From JBHGBM01 sp041946965 (GTDB taxonomy: Bacteria > Acidobacteriota > Terriglobia > Bryobacterales > Bryobacteraceae): a stretch of DNA of 9,119 nucleotides. Below are positions 8,101 to 9,119 of the stretch, in pieces (the first letter of the stretch is position 1; each line of letters opens with the position of its first letter). The DNA lies in contig JBHGBM010000130.1 of assembly GCA_041946965.1 (NCBI GenBank), positions 1-9,119 of the forward strand, written 5' to 3'. The notes beneath the pieces are model-generated. The model did no database searches. It was not told the origin of the DNA and saw nothing but the letters and a program-made list of their open reading frames with translations. A program made the translations under genes and the position numbers.

Positions 8101-8116
8101 GTTGAAGTCGGAGTAG
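5084..8116 (+). CDS. FtsX-family ABC transporter permease, two FtsX-type halves (about 1,010 aa)
   Basis: Inner-membrane partner of the upstream ATPase; type VII (mechanotransmission) ABC permease. About ten membrane segments can be picked out, at roughly 19-39, 466-485, 514-543, 562-583, 611-630, 637-655, 682-698, 893-910, 936-963 and 973-997. The conserved post-helix loops typical of FtsX domains occur twice: EQRVREIGVLRALGFP (490-505) and ERRRELALLHAVGYR (915-929). Extracytoplasmic domains of about 425 and 195 residues follow segments 1 and 7. The general plan, one ATPase with one ten-helix permease and no adaptor, resembles YbbA-YbbP, but this protein is about 200 residues longer. I chose ATG 5084 because MRTSTLLARSLLWYWRTNLA places a basic segment directly before helix 1. 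An in-frame ATG at 5039 would add 15 non-hydrophobic residues. The substrate is unknown. Confidence 0.9.
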   Translation: MRTSTLLARSLLWYWRTNLAVVLGVAAAVAVLGGAAVVGASVRGSLRDLVLARLGNAETAITRAGFFREELAGGRGCPLIALEGIATHEPSGRRAAGIPVYAVDERFWKFQGFPGTPPRGREVLLTAALAREFGARPGDALLLRVPKPSAIPRESLHGRKEDTGRTLRLEAAGTARDFSLHPQQGELRAAYVSLARIQTDLELKGKANTILASGALKPDVTLADLGLRLREGFVLESDSTVVSDAVAGAAARAAAKLGLTARPVLSHLANTIRAGARQVPYSVVAALDGPLAPAAEDGIVLNEWAARELGARPGDAVTLDYYVWRSGGRLETESAAFRLERVVPLSGDAAGRTLTPEYPGITDSLTLREWDPPFPFDFHRIRPADERYWDLHRATPRAFLRFERGRRLWATRYGSATSIRISPPSPAYAEALRAALDPAAAGLVTVPVKALGLEAARGATEFGEYFLYFSFFLMASAFLLAGLFFRLGVEQRVREIGVLRALGFPAAKLRRLFLAEGAILSAAGSLLGTGAAIGYGALILLGLRTWWFDAVGTRLLSLHASWPALAGAALAGVAASLAAIAWTLRGLDPASPRGLIAGAPRVRNIRRRFRAGVAFAALAAALTAAGLGEALDAAASFFGAGTLLLIAALLCQSAWLHRGGFGMPHSPGALGLRGIAYRPGRSIVSIALIASATFVIASLDAFRREPSAAGAYGYPLLADSVFPLIQDPGPNIVPFRVRPGDDASCLNLFRPRDPRIAAPPPAFVRGTPGPWALLDSDPAPGVVPAIADANSMTYVLHRKLGEDFEIGGVRFRIVAALRDSIFQSELLISERNFLRLYPDAEGYRFFLIQAPEGAAGALEEKFSEYGFDVQPTAARRAGFHRVENTYLSTFRALGGLGLILGTLGLAAVLLRNVLERRRELALLHAVGYRTRHLAVMILAENTALLALGLATGALSAAVAIAPALAARGGRVPLVSTAALMAAVFAAGVVTSLAATAAALRGGLVDALKSE
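5481..5502 (+). repeat. Direct repeat copy 1 inside the permease gene
   Basis: This 22-bp stretch recurs at 6009-6030 with one mismatch (T/C at the 11th base) and in the same reading frame. It encodes GARPGDA at about residues 134-140, within the context ALAREFGARPGDALLLRV. The surrounding protein is also similar in the two copies, so this looks like the best-conserved piece of an old internal duplication and not a mobile repeat. Confidence 0.6.
6009..6030 (+). repeat. Direct repeat copy 2 inside the permease gene
   Basis: Second copy of the 22-bp sequence at 5481-5502, matching at 21 of 22 bases. It encodes GARPGDA at about residues 310-316, within AARELGARPGDAVTLDYYV. The motif resembles the A-x-x-x-G-x-x-x-GD element commonly seen in MacB-type periplasmic core domains. 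Confidence 0.6.
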
Positions 8117-8125
8117 AGAACTGTT

Positions 8126-8341
8126 ATGGCGGATGTCCGACCGATCCGCATCGAAATCGACCGTGAAGAAGACGGCCGGGTCCTGGCCTCCGTGCCGGAC
8201 CTCCCCGGTGTGATGGCTTACGGTAGTACCGAGGAGGAGGCGGTCCGCAAGGTCAAGTCGATCGCGCTTCAGGTGCAGGCGGACATGGTTGAGAGCGGGG
8301 AAGACCTCCCCGGCCCGCTGAAGGTGCTTTGCCGGTGTTAG
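8126..8341 (+). CDS. HicB-family antitoxin-like protein (71 aa), no HicA partner in view
   Basis: Small protein with the partial RNase-H-like fold signature of HicB antitoxins: IRIEIDREEDGRVLASVPDL (7-26) forms the paired strands, PGVMAYGSTEEEAVRKVKSI (27-46) the turn and helix. In type II HicAB systems HicB neutralises the mRNA-cleaving toxin HicA. This version lacks a separate C-terminal DNA-binding domain, as do many short HicB proteins. It starts 9 bp after the permease stop, with only a weak upstream GGAG/AGAGA, so it may be read through from the operon. No HicA-like frame occurs on either side: upstream is the permease, and an IS66 end begins 41 bp downstream. The C-terminus VLCRC is unlike the hydrophobic ending usual in relatives. 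It may be an orphan or a leftover of a disrupted pair. Confidence 0.72.
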   Translation: MADVRPIRIEIDREEDGRVLASVPDLPGVMAYGSTEEEAVRKVKSIALQVQADMVESGEDLPGPLKVLCRC

Positions 8342-8374
8342 CGAAGGCCATTCACACCACGCCCGACGCGCTCA

Positions 8375-8382
8375 TTATGGTC
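8375..8382. repeat. Predicted left target-site duplication of the IS66 element
   Basis: These are the 8 bp directly outside the GTAAGCG end. The family is known for 8-bp duplications. The matching right copy is outside the window, so this is a prediction from position only. Confidence 0.35.
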
Positions 8383-8400
8383 GTAAGCGTCCGGTAAGGG
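8383..8400 (+). repeat. Left terminal inverted repeat of the IS66 element
   Basis: GTAAGCGTCCGGTAAGGG agrees with the conserved IS66-family terminus beginning GTAAGCG. The complementary right end is not in the window, so the extent of the repeat cannot be measured. About 50 bp of non-coding leader separate it from tnpA. Confidence 0.75.
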
Positions 8401-8433
8401 CCGTCTGGACGAGTCGGCCATCTCCGCGTCATC

Positions 8434-8829
8434 GTGGAGAGCATGGAGAGCGATCTGGAGAAGCATGCGCCTGCCGTGGTCGCCAAGCGGCGCCGCTGGA
8501 GCAGGGACCAGAAGCGGCACATCGTCGAGCAGAGTCTGGGTCCGGGAAACTCGGTCCCAGCCGTAGCCGCGCAGTACGGAGTCAGCGCCAGCCAAGTGTA
8601 CCGCTGGATGCGGCTTGAGCAGGCTGCGGCGGCGCAAGGCGGAACGACTGCCTTGATTCCGATTGCGGTCGCCGGCACGAACCCGGCGCGAGCCGAACGA
8701 GTCACGCGGGCGCCCGCCGGCCAACGTGCGGGCAGGATTGAGCTGGCGGTGGGGCACGCTCATCTTCTCGTAGACGGCGCCGCGGATCTCTGCTCCCTTC
8801 GCACGGTGCTCGATTATCTCCTGCGATGA
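8434..8829 (+). CDS. tnpA: IS66-family accessory protein TnpA (131 aa)
   Basis: First protein of the IS66 element, thought to bind DNA and needed with TnpB for efficient transposition. A helix-turn-helix spans about 19-60: RRRWSRDQKRHIVEQSL, then VPAVAAQYGVSASQVYRWMR, the usual transposase orfA pattern. The C-terminal part RIELAVGHAHLLVDGAADL, then LRTVLDYLLR (101-131), is the normal ending of IS66 TnpA. Two starts are possible: GTG 8434, or ATG 8443 three codons in. The ATG has a GGAG only about 3 nt upstream, so neither is clearly favoured. Length is typical and the frame is intact. Its TGA overlaps the tnpB start (ATGA), implying coupled translation. Confidence 0.88.
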   Translation: MESMESDLEKHAPAVVAKRRRWSRDQKRHIVEQSLGPGNSVPAVAAQYGVSASQVYRWMRLEQAAAAQGGTTALIPIAVAGTNPARAERVTRAPAGQRAGRIELAVGHAHLLVDGAADLCSLRTVLDYLLR

Positions 8830-9119
8830 TCGCGCTGCCTTCGGGGACACGGATCTGGCTGGCGGCCGGGGTGACGGACTTGCGTCGCGGCTTCACGGGG
8901 CTGAGTGCGGTGGTGCAAGTGGCGCTGGAGAAGGACCCTTTCAGCGGACATGTGTTTGTCTTCCGCGGGCGGCGCGGCGACCTGATCAAGGTGCTGTGGT
9001 GGGACGGCGACGGATTGTGTCTGTTCGCCAAGCGCCTGGAGCACGGACGCTTCGTCTGGCCGCAAGCTAAAGAGGGCGCCGTCTGGCTGACCCGGGCGCA
9101 ACTCTCGATGCTGCTGGAG
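8826..9119 (+). CDS. tnpB: IS66-family accessory protein TnpB (Orf2), 3' end outside the window
   Basis: The 98 visible residues, open to the last base of the window, carry the IS66 Orf2 signatures: DLRRGFTGLSAVV (18-30), then HVFVFRGRRGDLIKVLWWDG (42-61) and GLCLFAKRLEHGRFVWP (63-79). Full proteins are about 115-120 residues, so some 20 are missing because of the window edge and not because of a break. It is an accessory protein without known catalytic residues and acts with TnpA and the DDE transposase. The ATG lies in the ATGA overlap with tnpA. Confidence 0.92.
   Translation, partial: MIALPSGTRIWLAAGVTDLRRGFTGLSAVVQVALEKDPFSGHVFVFRGRRGDLIKVLWWDGDGLCLFAKRLEHGRFVWPQAKEGAVWLTRAQLSMLLE

Larger units (their letters stand above)
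8383..9119 (+). mobile_element. IS66-family insertion sequence, left part (continues past the window)
   Basis: The element starts at GTAAGCGTCCGGTAAGGG (8383-8400), which matches the GTAAGCG-type terminal inverted repeat of IS66-family elements. It is followed by tnpA and tnpB in the family's standard order with a 4-bp ATGA overlap. The large DDE transposase gene (tnpC) and the right terminal repeat should lie beyond 9119. IS66 elements make 8-bp target duplications, so TTATGGTC (8375-8382) is the predicted left copy. Both visible genes are intact, so the element may still be active or recently so. Confidence 0.88.

Noticed and set aside
4441..8116. MacAB-TolC type macrolide exporter
   Set aside because: The ATPase is not fused to the membrane domain, the permease has about ten helices instead of four, and there is no membrane-fusion adaptor gene. 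YbbAP-like architecture fits better.

Overview
The window is a GC-rich bacterial chromosome segment, most likely from Acidobacteriota of the Bryobacter/Solibacter type. This lineage call is an inference. It rests on the large Oar-like TonB-dependent receptor with an N-terminal carboxypeptidase-regulatory domain, a family strongly expanded in that group, and on a glycosyltransferase/ABC transporter cluster whose motifs I associate with Acidobacteriota and Planctomycetota. No rRNA, tRNA or CRISPR array is visible.

Layout: (1) Positions 1-36, minus strand, may hold the first 12 codons of a gene cut by the window edge. (2) Positions 77 to about 3118, minus strand, encode a TonB-dependent outer-membrane receptor of about 1,010 residues. 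Its only in-frame ATG appears to have been lost by a one-base shift. (3) A short divergent intergenic region of about 55 bp separates it from a plus-strand operon. (4) The operon (3177-8116) has three overlapping genes: a GT4-type glycosyltransferase, a LolD/MacB/YbbA-like ABC ATPase, and a roughly 1,010-residue FtsX-type permease with ten predicted membrane segments and two extracytoplasmic domains. (5) A small HicB-type antitoxin-like gene follows 9 bp later (8126-8341). (6) An IS66-family insertion sequence begins at 8383, with a recognisable terminal end, tnpA and the start of tnpB. It runs off the right edge.

The operon looks like a single functional unit. Both gene junctions overlap (8 bp and 29 bp), so the products are probably made in fixed ratio. 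The ATPase and permease form a type VII (mechanotransmission) ABC transporter without an encoded periplasmic adaptor. The linked glycosyltransferase suggests that the transported or extracted substrate is a glycoconjugate, or that the transporter acts in envelope glycolipid or exopolysaccharide handling. The substrate cannot be read from the sequence. The most interesting items are this module, the duplicated motif in the permease's first extracytoplasmic domain, the unusual start of the receptor gene, and the toxin-less HicB next to an IS66 insertion point.
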